From: Ophiostoma sp. CBS 140.51 | Taxonomy: Eukaryota > Ascomycota > Sordariomycetes > Ophiostomatales > Ophiostomataceae | Assembly (NCBI GenBank): GCA_029298735.1 | Contig: JANSLP010000121.1 | Coordinates: forward strand, 1-64,000 | Reading direction: 5' to 3' | Length of the DNA stretch: 64,000 nucleotides | Notes under the pieces: generated by a model | Database searches by the model: none | The model's input: the letters and a program-made list of their open reading frames with translations, nothing else | What the model was told of the DNA's origin: nothing | Translations under genes and position numbers: made by a program | Shown here: piece by piece, positions 27,301 through 40,120 of the stretch | Position numbering within the stretch: position 1 is the first letter of the stretch | Layout of the letters: every line of letters begins with the position of its first letter

Positions 27301-28902
27301 ATTTTTATTGCGGTACTTTCATCTAGTTCACAACTGAAAAAGATTAAACATCGCTGCTGAGCACACTGCGTAACAAAAAGTCGACAAACCTGTCCCGAAA
27401 CAGACTTAAGATAGCACCATTTTCGGGTTTGAGCTTGACTGAAGAAAAGGCTTAAAAAGCCTAGCAAAGCGAGATTGTGCGATGAAAGCGATTGACGAGT
27501 CACGACTCACAAAAGCAACGACCCCCAAATCTGAATGAGTAGCCCGGACACGCCGTAGGCGAACCATACCCTCGGAGTCCCCTTCCTGCAGGCCCCTAAT
27601 AGGCGCCCTCTAAAAAGTAAATAACGCCTGGAAAAGTTTTTTTTTTTCTTTTTTCGCTTCGCTTTCGTCCCTTGGATCGTAATCGTATGCCTGGGCAAGC
27701 CTCCAACAGGACGAAAGCGGTCTTGTCAAAGGTCAAAGGAGGCCCTGAACAGCCTGAGAAAATCAAGGGACTGGCCCAGGCCTCAGCCAGACCAGGCCAC
27801 TTTACCAGGACTATTGAACGCCAATCTTTCGGGTCTTTCTGGGTGAAAGAACCAAGCAGAAAAAAGGACTTGTAGGTCCTTCCACGATCTCACACCTTAT
27901 GCGCCTGAACAACACGTTTCTCAGAACCGTGACCAAGAAAGTTTTTCGCCTCCTTCCTCATATGGCGCCATTACGCTTTCCGTGAGGACATTACTTCGTA
28001 GAAGGTTGTGACTGGGTGAGTCTGTTTGATTGTTTGATTGACTCCTTTTTCTTGCTCGTCGAAAATTTCTCGTTCTGCAGAGGTGCACGCGCCAGCTGCA
28101 AATTTTGGAGAGAAATTTTCAAAAGCACAATGTCTCTCTTAATTTGATGATTCACTGCCAGTTCACTGCCAACTGCCTAGCAACGGGGCAAGAAAGGGAG
28201 AAAAAGTAAGAAAGTGGACGACACAAGACGACATATTACAATACGAAAAGAGGAAGAAATGCCTCCAGTGTGCGTAAAAGCAAAAGAAGAAAAAGGCGTA
28301 AAAGACGCAAAGGGAAAAAGACGAAAACAAGGAGAGGAAAAGGAAATCGCAGGCTCAATTTGTTTGATAGTTTGACCGTTTAACTGATCAATTACTCAAT
28401 GGCAACATGCATTTCTCAATTTCATCGTCGAATTTGTCTCATCATGGTCAACTGCCATTACCGTATTTGGCCCTCTTCGCTATTTGCTATTTTGCTACGA
28501 GCATTGGCTCATCACGGCATCGTTCGGATTGGACAACTGTGAACGGACAACCACGTCCCCTTTGGTTCCTTTTTCTACGACGTGCTTTTTCCATAACGTT
28601 TTCCGGATTCCTTAGCCCATTGAATTGTCGAGACTCATCGTTGCAAAAGAGGAAAAACGTAAACATGGCACAGAAACAAGTCCCGTCGTCAGGAATGCAG
28701 GAAATGGCCTCAGATTGTCCACAAATGGCCACAAAGGATGTGTATGAACGGCACGGGATAGTGAATGCTCCGTAGACGTCCGAGACGCCCTTGAACATCA
28801 CCTTTTTGTCTTTTCGTCTTTTCGTCTCTTTATCGTCCTCCTCTTTGTGCCGATGGCGTGGGCAGATGACGGGAAACTCCCCAGGTATGGTGTGGTTGCG
28901 TG

Positions 28903-28926
28903 GTGCTATGGTGCTATGGTACTATG
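28903..28926 (+). repeat. 8-bp tandem repeat GTGCTATG x3
   Basis: Two perfect copies and one copy with a single change (GTACTATG), followed by the start of a further copy. Confidence 0.85.
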
Positions 28927-29520
28927 GTGCGAGAACTGAGAGGACACAAAGTGAATGAAACGAGCAAAGGGAGGTGTGTGCATTGGAAATATGGGGTTTG
29001 TCTTGGGCCTCACCTGAGTGCCTAACTTTGAGTGACTCGCCTTTTCTCAGTGAAGCAAATTACGAAATCACGATGCCAACAAACGAAATACAGTGCGTGC
29101 GCGCCTGCTGGAAGGCGACAGAACAGCGAGGAATGCCTCAGAGGACAGCACAGCCAGGCGCCAGCGGTCCACTGAACTGAAAATTTCTGCTTGTATGCCT
29201 GCTGCAATCTGACTCACTTAGACACACGCCCCTACTCTTTCCTCCCCACAGCGTGTTTCCCAGCGCACAACAGACAGGGTCTGTGTGGACAGTGGACAGC
29301 GGGCACTGGACAACACAGAAGGGACAAGGCGCTAGCGCCAGAGTGGGTCTGTATTTTATCAATTTTTTTTTGGACGAAGGAAATGCTGGTACCCCGATCG
29401 CACGTCACCACCGCCGCAGAGTTGCCGTATGACGCTACCAACACGCCGTGTCCCGTCTACTTGTCAACCTCATTCTGTTTCTCAACTCCTCTCACAGCGT
29501 GATCTCGCTTCAGGTGCTAC

Positions 29521-29542
29521 TTTTAGCGCAAGAGCGCTAAAA
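29521..29542. repeat. Perfect 9-bp inverted repeat (hairpin)
   Basis: TTTTAGCGC, loop AAGA, GCGCTAAAA: a perfect stem of 9 pairs with a 4-base loop. It sits in the gene desert and could equally be a transcription-factor binding palindrome or chance. No T-run terminator context supports a bacterial-style role. Confidence 0.6.
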
Positions 29543-30246
29543 TGAGGGGAAAGCAGCCCCCAAGACCAGCCCGTCGAAACAGAGCCCACACTGCCACACA
29601 GGGCCAAAGAGACCAAAGAATGGACAAAACACACCAAAACGCACCAAAACAGACCAAGAAAAACAGGCTTCGCGTTACGAAACAAGAACTCGTAGGCGCT
29701 GTTCGAGAGGAGAGAACCTGAGAACGTGCTCGCTCGCGAACCAAAGTCCAGTGGAGCAATTCGGTTTTGTGCGGTCACCAGATCCCCCTTTCGTTTCTTG
29801 GCCTTGGCCCAGCAGCTGCGATGGTCCTGGAACGTGGTCTGCTCTTTCCTCTTCTGTTGTGAGCAGAGGAGATGCTCTTTTCTGTGCTGTCTCTGCAGCT
29901 TCTTACTCTGTAACTTTGGTGCCTCACTGTCGTCCTCTCCTTCCTCTCTTCTCTCTTCACACACCCTCCCACGCTCTTTCCTTCCTCTCCTGCACAAGAA
30001 TGGGCACAGCGGGAGAAGGAACAATACGTACCTGGCCATCCACGACATGCATGAGTGGGTCCTTTTCTGTGGGAGAGGAGGAAAGAGACTCAGAGAGTCA
30101 CTGCGAAGGAAAGAGGAGACGGACAGAGAGAGAAAGGGAAAGAGCAAAGGGACCAGGGGGGAGGGGTACGAATGGACAGGCAAGACAGGAAGGGAGGGGG
30201 GCGTGGACAATAAAATAAGTGGATCTCGCCAGGAGAGGCTACTGCC

Positions 30247-30266
30247 TTTTTTTTTTTTTTTTTTTT
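30247..30266 (+). repeat. T20 homopolymer
   Basis: Twenty consecutive T residues about 660 bases upstream of the Ecl1-like start codon. Long poly(dA:dT) tracts exclude nucleosomes in fungal promoters, so a promoter role is possible but unproven. Confidence 0.85.
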
Positions 30267-30923
30267 ATGGACGTCGTAAAAACTGGGGGTAGGGGGTACG
30301 ACATTTGGCCATAGTATTTTGCAAGGACCGCCAAGTCAACAGGTGCAGTTTGTGTATGGAGCACGCCAGGGTACGTACTCTGTGACTGGAGTACCTCCAA
30401 GTGCACTCTTGCACCATTGCGCTATTGCACCTTCTGGGAGTGCGAATCCCCAGTATGACTGTCCAAACATACAAAACGGATGCTTCTCCCACCTCACTTC
30501 GTTCCTTCCTCCTTTCTGACTCCGACTACAAGATCTCTCAACTTCCTCTTTTTTCTTCTTCTTCTTTTTTTTTGCCAACCAAGCAACAACTCTTCACTTC
30601 TTCACTTCCTTTAACTTGATCACTTCCTTCATACTACTTCAACACTTCAACTCGTCCTTCTCTTCTCGACCTCGCTCCTTGTTACTACTACTGTCTGTTC
30701 TATATCGTCTCTGTACCAACGACTACGACTCTTTTCTCTCTTTCTCGTCTCGTCCAGCTTCACGATCTATGATCCCGACATTGTAACAAGACAAACAGCA
30801 ATACAAACCCGGCAACCACTGCTTCTTCCCTCGTCCCAGCAGACTCGACGTCCTGACTTGGAAACGGCATTGCCAACACCACAACTCTCTATATCCCAAC
30901 AACTTCCTCTATCAACCTTCACA

Positions 30924-31604
30924 ATGGCCAACGACCTGATGTGGGACCACCACTTCTGCCTCACCTGCGACAAGCAGACTGATGGCCCGGCCTACTGCTC
31001 AGAATCGTGCCGCCTGGCCGACTACGAGGGCGCCACCTCCTTCGCACCACCCTCCGGCCCCGGCTCACCATCTTGGGTGCCTTCGGGCTCCTCGACCTAC
31101 AAGTGGGCAATGGGTGCTCCCTCTGCTCGCAGCCGGCAGCTGTTCAGCCTGACGCCCGCCTACGACTTTGGCAATGCCCAGCCGTACTACGGACCCAGCA
31201 GCAACTCCTCGTCCACCTACAACTACACCCGCCAGCCGGCACCACCGACTATGATCTCTCCCTCCTCGTCTCGCCACTTCTCTCTGCCTCCTACCACCGC
31301 GGCCACCACCGCTACTACTGCCACGACCTACCACCATGTGCTCTCGCCCTCGAGCTCGCACAGCAGCCTCAGCTCCATGCGCAGCGGCATGAGCTCGACG
31401 ACCGGCAGCAACGCCCTGGGTGCCCTGAGTGCCTTTGCCAATGGCTCTTCGTCCTCGAGCAGCAGCCAGACCAGCTACGGCTCGTCTGCTGCCAGCAACA
31501 GCAGCGATCTGTCTGAAAAGGTCCGGAGCGAGCTCCGCAAGTACGCCAGCTCCTTGGAGCAGGGCAAGCTGCAGCGCCAGCTTCAACGCCGGCGGTCATG
31601 CTAG
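30924..31604 (+). CDS. Ecl1/2/3-type zinc-binding (life-span regulatory factor) protein
   Basis: Single-exon gene of 226 residues. The N-terminus carries the compact cysteine motif Cys12-x2-Cys15-x9-Cys25-x3-Cys29 in the context CLTCDKQ... YCSESCRLADYE. That is the signature of the fungal Ecl1 family, small proteins that extend chronological life span and respond to zinc or nutrient stress in yeasts. The remaining 190 residues are a Ser/Thr/Pro/Tyr-rich, low-complexity tail with poly-Ser and Thr-Ala tracts, ending in a short basic, coiled-coil-prone segment (VRSELRKYASSLEQGKLQRQLQRRR). The ATG at 30924 is in good context (CACAATGGC), and the next upstream codons in frame lack an ATG. The gene is isolated: no other protein gene is recognisable for about 25 kb upstream or 14.5 kb downstream. 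Codon use is GC-rich like the housekeeping genes, unlike its surroundings. Family assignment is good; the in-organism role is unknown. Confidence 0.85.
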   Translation: MANDLMWDHHFCLTCDKQTDGPAYCSESCRLADYEGATSFAPPSGPGSPSWVPSGSSTYKWAMGAPSARSRQLFSLTPAYDFGNAQPYYGPSSNSSSTYNYTRQPAPPTMISPSSSRHFSLPPTTAATTATTATTYHHVLSPSSSHSSLSSMRSGMSSTTGSNALGALSAFANGSSSSSSSQTSYGSSAASNSSDLSEKVRSELRKYASSLEQGKLQRQLQRRRSC

Positions 31605-33621
31605 ACGACTGTCGTCTCTTTTCCCCACCTCTCTTCCTTCTCTGCGACATCACCTCTTATTTACGACAAGCGACAGCGTCATTTTACCTCACGAGCATGA
31701 ATGAACACAACCAAACCTTCCTCATTTTCCTTTGTTTTCTTGTCAAAAAAATTACTGCGCGGCCATTCTGATATTTTTTCGCTTTGGGAGGAGTTTTATT
31801 CAATCAGCATCATAAAAAAGTTTCTTGTTTTTTTCACACAATTGGGCGGAAAGGGATATCCGGAACACAACACCATACACTAACATACCACACACACCAA
31901 ACTCAACAAAGCATTTTCATGGGAACACAGGGAACATTTTTCGGGAAACTCAACTGCAAGCCTTTTCTTTTTTACTATTTCTTTTGTCTCTTCTATCAAC
32001 ATGTTATACCACATGCAGCCTGTTTCTATCTTACCTGTTTAACATCATGTTGTCTACTATTTTTGTTCTGGGAAATTTGGGCCAAACAATATCTTTGAGC
32101 CCGGGGTTTTTTGTTTTTGGGAAATCACGATATCAGCATTAGGGACACACATATCCTCTCATCATACAAATGGGAAAAGGCGCAAAATTCAAACTGGGCA
32201 AGGGCAGAACCAATTTCACCCTTGACTCAAAATTTATCTTCATTATACTTCTCCATACCATACTCTCTTTTCTGTCTCTTGGTGCACCTCATAGGAACCA
32301 CACCAAAGTTAGTCATAGGTTTAGGCCAGGTCTACTTAGATACAATACCAGTCAGAGGAAAGGGGGCAAAAGAGGAGAGATTAACTCATCCTTCCCCTTT
32401 CTCTTGTTGCCAAACCATTACCTTGTCCCATTTTTGAAAAAAGGAAAAAAAGTGTATTTCGATTCTGACTCTTATTGACGAGAGTTCCAATCTCCATAGA
32501 CAAAAATAAAAGTTACATAGCTCAACAACACTACGAACAGTACCTTTCCTAGATACGGGGAGTACTTGCAAAAAGTCTCTTTTGCCCTTGCCTGAACGTC
32601 TGGATCTCTTTTTCTGTGTACCACTTTGCTATTTTACAATTTTTGGCTATTTAATTTTTGGTGACTGACTTCGATCTCTCTCTTCGTCAAACAGCTCTGC
32701 CCAGAAATAATAATGTGCTCAAAACAGCCGTTGCTCGTTTTGAAGAAGACCAGAAAGGTAATGTATGTGTATGTGCCTTACTTCTCACCAGGGGGTGTGA
32801 GACCGTGTTCCTACTTTTTTTGACAAGAAGTTTGCCCCTGGCTGTGTTGTTGTCTTTCTTGGAAGACATTGAGAAAAACTCTGCCCTGCAGCTGTAACAA
32901 TGGTAGAACAGAAAGAGCCACCCCAATCGGCCTTATTCACGCCTATTTTGCATTTGCGCCCCTTGCCTCGTCCTACCAGAGGAGAGAAGAGCTTGACTTT
33001 CGTTGTCCGCTTACAGCCGACGAGAGGCGGGCAAGACGGCTCAGTTTCAGGAGCTACGAAGTAAGTTTCGATTCTCTCTCTGTTTCTCTGCTGTCCAGTG
33101 ATCTAGTGCACCAGTTCACGATCACAGCGTGGATGGAGTCATAGTCGTGCATCGAATATGGATAGACGTGGTCGAGAAAAAAATCACTAAGAAAAAACGG
33201 ACCCATAAGAGGTCTCCGCTTTTGCCTCATACACTTTTTTTTCGTTTCGCAAACTCCATATTTTCCTCTTGGCAGCTGGTATTTTCCATTCTATTTTTTT
33301 TATTTGTGAGGTCCCAACGTGCCCGTGCCTGAAGCTGTGGATTGCAGGCTTGGTAGGCCGTGGTCTTGTCCTCGTTTTCCTCATCCTCTGTCGTGTGTTT
33401 CCTATGACACGTGTATGTCGATGAGTACGTAAAAAGTAAGAAGAGGAATTGTATCCACTATCAGAGTTTTCTCTCTCTGAGTGCATGTGTTGTATCGCTT
33501 TATGCGTTTCTCACTTTTTGCCTCTTCAACGTATTAAGCATCCCGGCATATAACGACTTAAGAGGGTGTGCATAATTGTGTTGACTATCGAGTAACTGTT
33601 TTTTCGTCGAAACATCCGGAA

Positions 33622-33647
33622 AGTCTGGAAGTCTGGAAGTCTGGAAG
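33622..33647 (+). repeat. 8-bp tandem repeat AGTCTGGA x3
   Basis: Three perfect copies of an 8-bp unit plus two bases of a fourth, in noncoding sequence. Confidence 0.9.
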
Positions 33648-33819
33648 CGAGGACGTTGTGACGGAGTGTTGTTGGCTGAGGTGCTAAGAAAAAAACATCA
33701 TTAAGTGAGACGAGACGGAAAAAAATTAGCTGCAAAGACGCAAGCCGGCCCAAAAGTCACGACACTAACAAAAATGTATGACGAAGGACAAGTGGGCTGA
33801 GTGCTGTTTCTGTGCCAGA

Positions 33820-33836
33820 TTTTTTTTTTTTTTTTT
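33820..33836 (+). repeat. T17 homopolymer
   Basis: Seventeen consecutive T residues with no gene recognised nearby. Confidence 0.85.
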
Positions 33837-36563
33837 GGAAACAACAGAGTCTGAGGGGCAGTTGAGACCGAAAATTTGGTAGTCTCAACAGCCACCGACA
33901 GCAAGATATCCCAGATCAGGCTAAGAGAAAAAAAATGCGACCTAAAGATACCTGGAATTTGTATGACGTAGTCTGCTAGATGGAAGTATCTAGAATGTCA
34001 CAACTTTCGATCTTTTCAATAACCGCCCGGAAAATCATCAGAGCAATTAGAGCCAACGGTTTCAACTAAAGAGACGCGATGAAAGCCTTTCCCCCCTCTG
34101 TTGTCTTTTGCCTCCTTGATCTGAATAACGTAAAAGTGAAAAGTCGGAGTGGTGGGTTGAAAAGAGGAGGTGAAAAAGAAGATGAGGCAAGACTCCACGA
34201 AAAGAGGTCTTGCTTGTCCAAAGAAAAAAAAGTTTAGTAATTTTTTCTCACTCCGCATTTTTGAATTTTTGAATTTTAAAAAAATAGGAGAGAAGAACAT
34301 CGTGCAGAGGAGAAGGCTCCACGATGTCCCCAGTTTGCCCCGTTGCTGCCCCATCTGGGACTCCATAGCAGGACCCATCGTGTATGTCTCCCTTTATTTA
34401 TTTTAGATCTATTTTATTTATTTTGAATTAAAATATTACTTTCATCACGATCCCCTTTTAGTGCTCGACAAGAAAGGCGCAGTTTTGGGTTTGGCGCACT
34501 TTAAGGAGTCAATGACGTTGTTTGCAGGCCCAGCGCGACTCAGCAGTAGGAAATAAGAAAATAGGAAAAAGAGGGAGCAAAAATACACGAAGGCAAAGCA
34601 AACCGAACCCAACATGCAGGATCCTTGCTAGCACTTTTGCTTTTACTGTTTGCTTTCAGCTTTGGGATTCTTCTGCATTTTGCTTCTCTGCAGTTCCATG
34701 TCCAGTTGGGAGTTGGACCCATTCTGGTGGGTTTTGTTCCTGCAGTCGAGGCAGTCTCCTATTCGTGGACCAGGGGAGAAAAAGAGGAGAGACAGCAGAG
34801 AGAAAAGACGAAAGAGGCAAATGCGTCCCAAAAGCCCATGGGTATTCATCATCCTCTTTTATGGGAAGGGAGAAGTAAATTATGACAAAGAGTACATGCA
34901 GACAGTACCCAGACCAGACAGTACCCAGACGGAAGTTGTGGACCAAGTGCCCCGAAGGTTGCGGTCTTGAGGTCTCCGAAGTACGGTCTGTTGGAAACAA
35001 AATGGCGGAACGGCGGTCGGAGCAAAAAAAAAGAGAATAAAAGATGTAAAAGCACACCGGAGCACACGGAGCGAGACCAACAGCACAAAACACACTGCAT
35101 ACGGTCGATGTGGCGTGGGGGACGTCCAAAAGCGGACTTGCGGTTGGTTGAGAACAAAAAGAATGGGAACTGGTACGGCACGGAATTTTTACAACGGGCA
35201 TTTAGCAGGAAACAAACAAAAGAAACCGTTCCCAGGGCGCACGCTCGGGTAGTGTATGGCGTTTTTCTTCGCCCCCTCTCCCGTGTTCGAGGACTTCTTT
35301 ATGTGTACGAAGTACGACATACTTTGTTGGTCCCTTGCTGTGCCCTTGTTGTCTTTGGTAAGTTATGTACAAGTATTACGAAATACGGCTTGGGCGGCTT
35401 GCCAATGTTTCGTCCTTTGTCCTTTGTTACTTTTTACGTCCAAGTCGATCGTCATGTTGTGGCTTTTCATAGCAAAAAGAACAATTCTACATGTTCTTTA
35501 TGTTCTTTCACGGCCTCCCTCGAGGAGGCTCACTTCCTTGGAAAATGGTCTGAAAAGGGGCGGTCACGTTGCTCGCGACTGCTGGCGCTAAATCTGATCG
35601 TGAGGAGAAGGAGAAATGATGTTCAGGACAAGAGGCGAGATGAAAGAAAAGAGGAGAAGATGCTACGAGAGGAGAATCCTAACAACCTAGCAGTTGAGAA
35701 AAGAGAAAACCTGGGGCAAGGATGGACAGGGCCATCCGGCGCCTTGCCCCTTTTCGTCGTTCGTCTGTGTTCAGTGGGAGAGTGGGTTGCGTCTTCCCTT
35801 TGTTCCTCTCACCCAATTTCAGAGATGTCCAGCGACTTCAGTGACTTCTCTGACCTCCTCCCCTACTTTTTACATTTTGGCGGGCAATCCCCCAGATTTT
35901 CAAAGGGAAAAGGCGCGCTCGCGCCGACCACGCCTCCCTTTTTCTTCTTCCCTTTTTGTGTGCACCATGGAGACTATTTTAGGCAAAGTGCTACCTAAAA
36001 TATTTCCTCCCTCCAAAGCCCCCTTCTTTCCTTGGAAAATAGGGGCAGAAAACAGAGAGGAGAGAGGAGAAGCAAATGGACTTTACTGCAACTGGCGATA
36101 GCGCCTTCTTTGGCTGCCAGAAGTGTCCGGCACTAATGGTCTGGGGGGTGTTTTGTCGCATACTCCACAGAGTTTTACTCCGTGAGGACGTCCTGCGCAC
36201 TCTGGCACTGTAACCCCCGGACTCGAGCCCACTCAGACGTTTTTGTGTGCAGTCTCTGCCCTTTCTGTCGCGTAATACGATGGGCTTTGCAGTTCTCAGT
36301 GCTGTGTCCGTCGTACTCTGGTTATGTCGGCGGACGCCGTGAAGTTCTGCGTTACACAACCAGACCACGGAATACACTGAGTTTTCTTCTTCTTCTCTCC
36401 CTACTGCACTTCCATTTCTCATTACGTCTACGAGGCTCTTTCTTCCGCGCAAACCGGCTAAGCCTAGCACCGGAACGCGGCAACGCCAAAAGAATAGATG
36501 AGGCACTGGACAAAAAGGAAGATGAGGGTTAGAAAGAGGGGTTAGACAGGCGAGGAGGCTATG

Positions 36564-36587
36564 AAGAGGAGAAGAGGAGAAGAGGAG
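36564..36587 (+). repeat. 8-bp tandem repeat AAGAGGAG x3
   Basis: Three perfect copies of a purine-only 8-bp unit within a longer purine-rich stretch. It lies inside the 344-codon minus-strand open frame, where an 8-bp unit would not preserve frame periodicity. That argues mildly against coding. Confidence 0.85.
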
Positions 36588-37770
36588 ACAAGAAGAGAAG
36601 CCAAGACTTTGTCGAGAAGCTCGTTCATGAGGAGACGACGATGGTCTAGGACGAAAGACGGGGAGAGAAACGGGGACGGAGCAATACCGCTCTGGGGAAA
36701 ATCCAAATCTCGTCGACGAAGCCTTTTTGTTAGGTAACAGGGTATCATGGAGCAAAAAAGGAGAGAGGAGAGAAGAGTGCTGAGAGGAGAACAAAGTCAT
36801 TAGTGAAGAGGATACGCCTGGGGGAGAGACTGGGGAAGGGCTCCTCAGTGCTCCAGTTGTCTCCAGTTGTCTCCATTTTCTCTTTGCTTGTCTCCTCTTG
36901 TCTCCAGTTTTGTTCGCTTGCGGTATCTTGTCGTTTTCCCGTTTTGTGCAAGTGCAGAAAATTGGAAAAAGAGGAGGCAAATTCGTAGAGAGCAAAGAGA
37001 GCAAAAGGGAAAGCCGCCGTTCCAAGAACGGTCCAGGCCAGCAAAGGAGAGCTCTCCCCGCAGAAATTTCCAGGAAAGTCTCAGAAAAAAAAGAGAAAAA
37101 AGGAAAAGGCCGAGGCCAAAGGATTTGACTTTGCTGCTAACTTCGACATTGTGGAGCATTCATACAAAAAACGAGGGTGTGTCAATTGAAGGTTTGAGTA
37201 ACCTCATAAAAAAGATTTTTCATTTTTTGCCTCCTTTTTGTGCATACATGCCCCTATCGCAGCGATTCTTGCACGTAATAGGAAGTCCCTCTAGCTGGGG
37301 ACCGAAATGGGGAAGAGGAAAGAGGACGGAGCACTCCGTACTCCGCACCGTACAACGGAAACGACAAATCCATTGAGTCGAGACCGAGGACCGAGAACGG
37401 AGGAGAAGCGCCTGCATTGAAGAGGATTTGACAAGGCCACGGCTGTCTTAGAACAGCCATTGGACAATCGGCTGCATACATCATTCCACTGGAAAGATAA
37501 CGACGACAGCATCCCTTGCGCAGGCGAAGATCTATCGTAATCTGTCGTCCGTTGGGCGCCATCGCCCGTTTCATTAAAAAAAAAATCAAAAAGTAAACCT
37601 AATCTTGCCAGTCTGTCGGGTGACAAAGGGAGGGCTGCAACCGAAGAGGCAAAGGGCAAGCCGCCGTTGCATGTTGGTTGGGATGGAGGGATGGACGTTG
37701 AAACGGGGAGACAACAAGTGCTCTTAGAGCCCAACAGTGGTGGCAAAGTCCCCGTCCGAAAGCCACAGCT

Positions 37771-37815
37771 CAAGCCAAGCTCCCAAGCTCCCAAGCTCCC
37801 AAGCCCCCAAGCCCG
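37771..37815 (+). repeat. 8-bp tandem repeat CCCAAGCT, degenerate
   Basis: About five copies of the unit, perfect in the centre (37781-37804) and drifting to CCCAAGCC at the right end. Confidence 0.85.
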
Positions 37816-38100
37816 AAAGACCAAAAGGACCCTGAAAGAGGGAAGAATTAACGAGAAACGAGAACGAACAAGAGGCCTATATCGGAGAAACATGCGATTC
37901 TCAAGTGTCACGCTGTCCTGAAGACACGCCCTTGCAGGCGAATATCTATTGGAGGAGAGCATAATAGGAAGGAGAGCTGGTTTTGGTGTCTAAGTGATGG
38001 TAGTGATGAAATGGTGGTGTGCTTCCACCCGTTTCGCCACGATGGGCCAAATGGCCTAGATGCATCCAATCTTCAGACTTCGGGTCTGCCCAGTGAGCCG

Positions 38101-38124
38101 GCGAGCAGGCGAGCAGGCGAGCAG
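38101..38124 (+). repeat. 8-bp tandem repeat GCGAGCAG x3
   Basis: Three perfect copies of a GC-rich 8-bp unit in otherwise AT-leaning noncoding sequence. Confidence 0.9.
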
Positions 38125-40120
38125 GGACAGGGTGTTAGTGAAGAGTTTTCGCAGTGGAGAGATTGAACAATAGCAATCACGGTATCCATCGGGGATTGTG
38201 TAATCATAACAAACTATCACAGATGCTCCCGACAATGTATCTCTTCTAAATGCAATGTACCGTCTTGTCGATTGACTTTTTGCATTGTTGACGGCGGCGA
38301 CGGGGGCGTTGTTCTCTCCTCTATCCTCTATCCCCCACCGGTAACCCAAAGGCGTACACATCATGCTAAGAAACCGTGTTCTCCTTGTTGATATTGCAGG
38401 TCCCTATGCAAAAACACAAGTCTATGATGTTATTCGACAGAAACATGAAACATAGTCTCGATCCATGCAAATAAACACAATAAACAACACCCATAGTAAA
38501 CAAGTGCCGACCCAAAGTAAAATTTAACGAGAGGCCTAGTTTCAGTCTGATGAAGGATGGAGTGAGCATATGAAGTGAGAATATGAAGTGAGAATAAAGA
38601 GACGAATATCACAGTCAGCTCACTCAGTGGCTGTCAATGTCTGAAGACTCTCACTCTGTATAATTACACGGCAAGGGAATGTGTTTGTCACGAAAATCCT
38701 GCCACGGTAGGCTTCTAATTAATTTTGTGCCCATCATCTCAGATCTCGGAATATTCTTTTGCATCTTGTTATTGAATATCTGTGCACAACTCCCCAAACC
38801 GAGGGTCGCATCTATCTGATGCAATTGCAGGACCGTCCTCTCTTTTTCTGCCTCTCTTTTGCTTCTATTGTCTGGTCTATTTTGATATATGGCAATATAC
38901 GTCAATAACACGACCACACGCATTTTGCAGAGCCATATCAGCCGGGGAAGTGATTGATGCAAAGCCGCCATGAGCCCGAGCACGGCCTACACGGCCTGCA
39001 GAGGCGGGATGCTTCGTGCGTCTCCCATCCTTATTCATGCGTTCCACGGCCGTGTAAAGAAGTGCTGTACGAAGTAGATGCGGTCCTGTGTATATGTACT
39101 TGCAGTCCATGATATGAGGACAACAAAACAAAAGTACACTGTGAATATTAAGCCGTTCCCGGAAATCAAGAAAAGGCAGGGAACGAGATGGGCTCCAACC
39201 GCTCTCAAGACCTCCTTTAATTTATCATGACCATGTCTTGATGTTCACTTGATGGATGCAATTGTGTTGGTAGACAGTAGGTACGCTCGAGGACATCTTT
39301 CATATCATCTCCAAACAGGCCCACCCTTGTTTACTTTCCCGTGCCTTGACTTGTCCCGTTATATTGTGGCTTGCTTTCGGACATTTTTTTTTGTCTGGTT
39401 CGGCTCCTTTGAATTCTGGATGTCCCTTGCCTTCCTTGCCTCGTTGTTTTAATTGAATGGAGCATTAAAACGAGGGAACAGTGTGAAAGCGGTAAAATGG
39501 CGAGAGGATCTCTTAATCTCACACCCAATGCATGGTCTCCAGTGCCATTTGGGTCTTGTTGACTTTTATCCCTTGCTTCAGGCTGCTTTGATGATATTCA
39601 GAGAAGACTTACAGAATGCCTTACCCTGTAAACATCTGTTGTCTCTTAATCACCCTCATTCAGCCTTTGATGTCTATCGCTCTACCTGAAAAATTTTCAC
39701 TGTTGCCATCGAGATGTGGATGAGTGCACAGCATATGGAGAACAGGCAAAGAATGAAGCTGTAATTTTTTGTGAGTTTGTCAATTCACGCCCTTGGTCAG
39801 AGCTCCTCAAAGTGAAGTGAATCTTTTTGCCTGCTCCATCAAGCCCCATACGATCCATAAGATCCATAAAGATCCACTATGTACGGAGCGAGCGAGATCC
39901 AGCACACGCCCTCTGTTCTTCTCTCTTGATCCCAGATGTCGGTGAAACATTGTTTAAGAATAGAAAAGACGGTGAAAAATAGAGCCACGCAACAGCAAAA
40001 TGTGACAGCGAGAGATGGGAGATGAGAGACGAGAAGCCCACGGCTCATTTTACACCGAATAAGTGCACCAAAAGCTGTACTTGAGGGATGACCACTGGCG
40101 GATGTCCCGACCGGGGCATG

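Larger units (their letters stand above)
24001..30923. other. Gene desert, right part and upstream region of the Ecl1-like gene
   Basis: No protein or RNA gene recognised. It holds a perfect 9-bp inverted repeat with a 4-base loop (29521-29542), an 8-bp tandem repeat (28903-28926) and a T20 run (30247-30266). The last 400 bases before the gene at 30924 are rich in CTTC/TCTT pyrimidine tracts, which are common just upstream of fungal transcription or translation starts, so the core promoter and 5' leader of that gene probably lie at about 30500-30923. Confidence 0.55.

Noticed and set aside
30290..30420. 5S rRNA-like opening (TACGACATTTGGCCATAG)
   Set aside because: Only the first dozen bases resemble 5S rRNA; the conserved internal control region and closing stem are absent.
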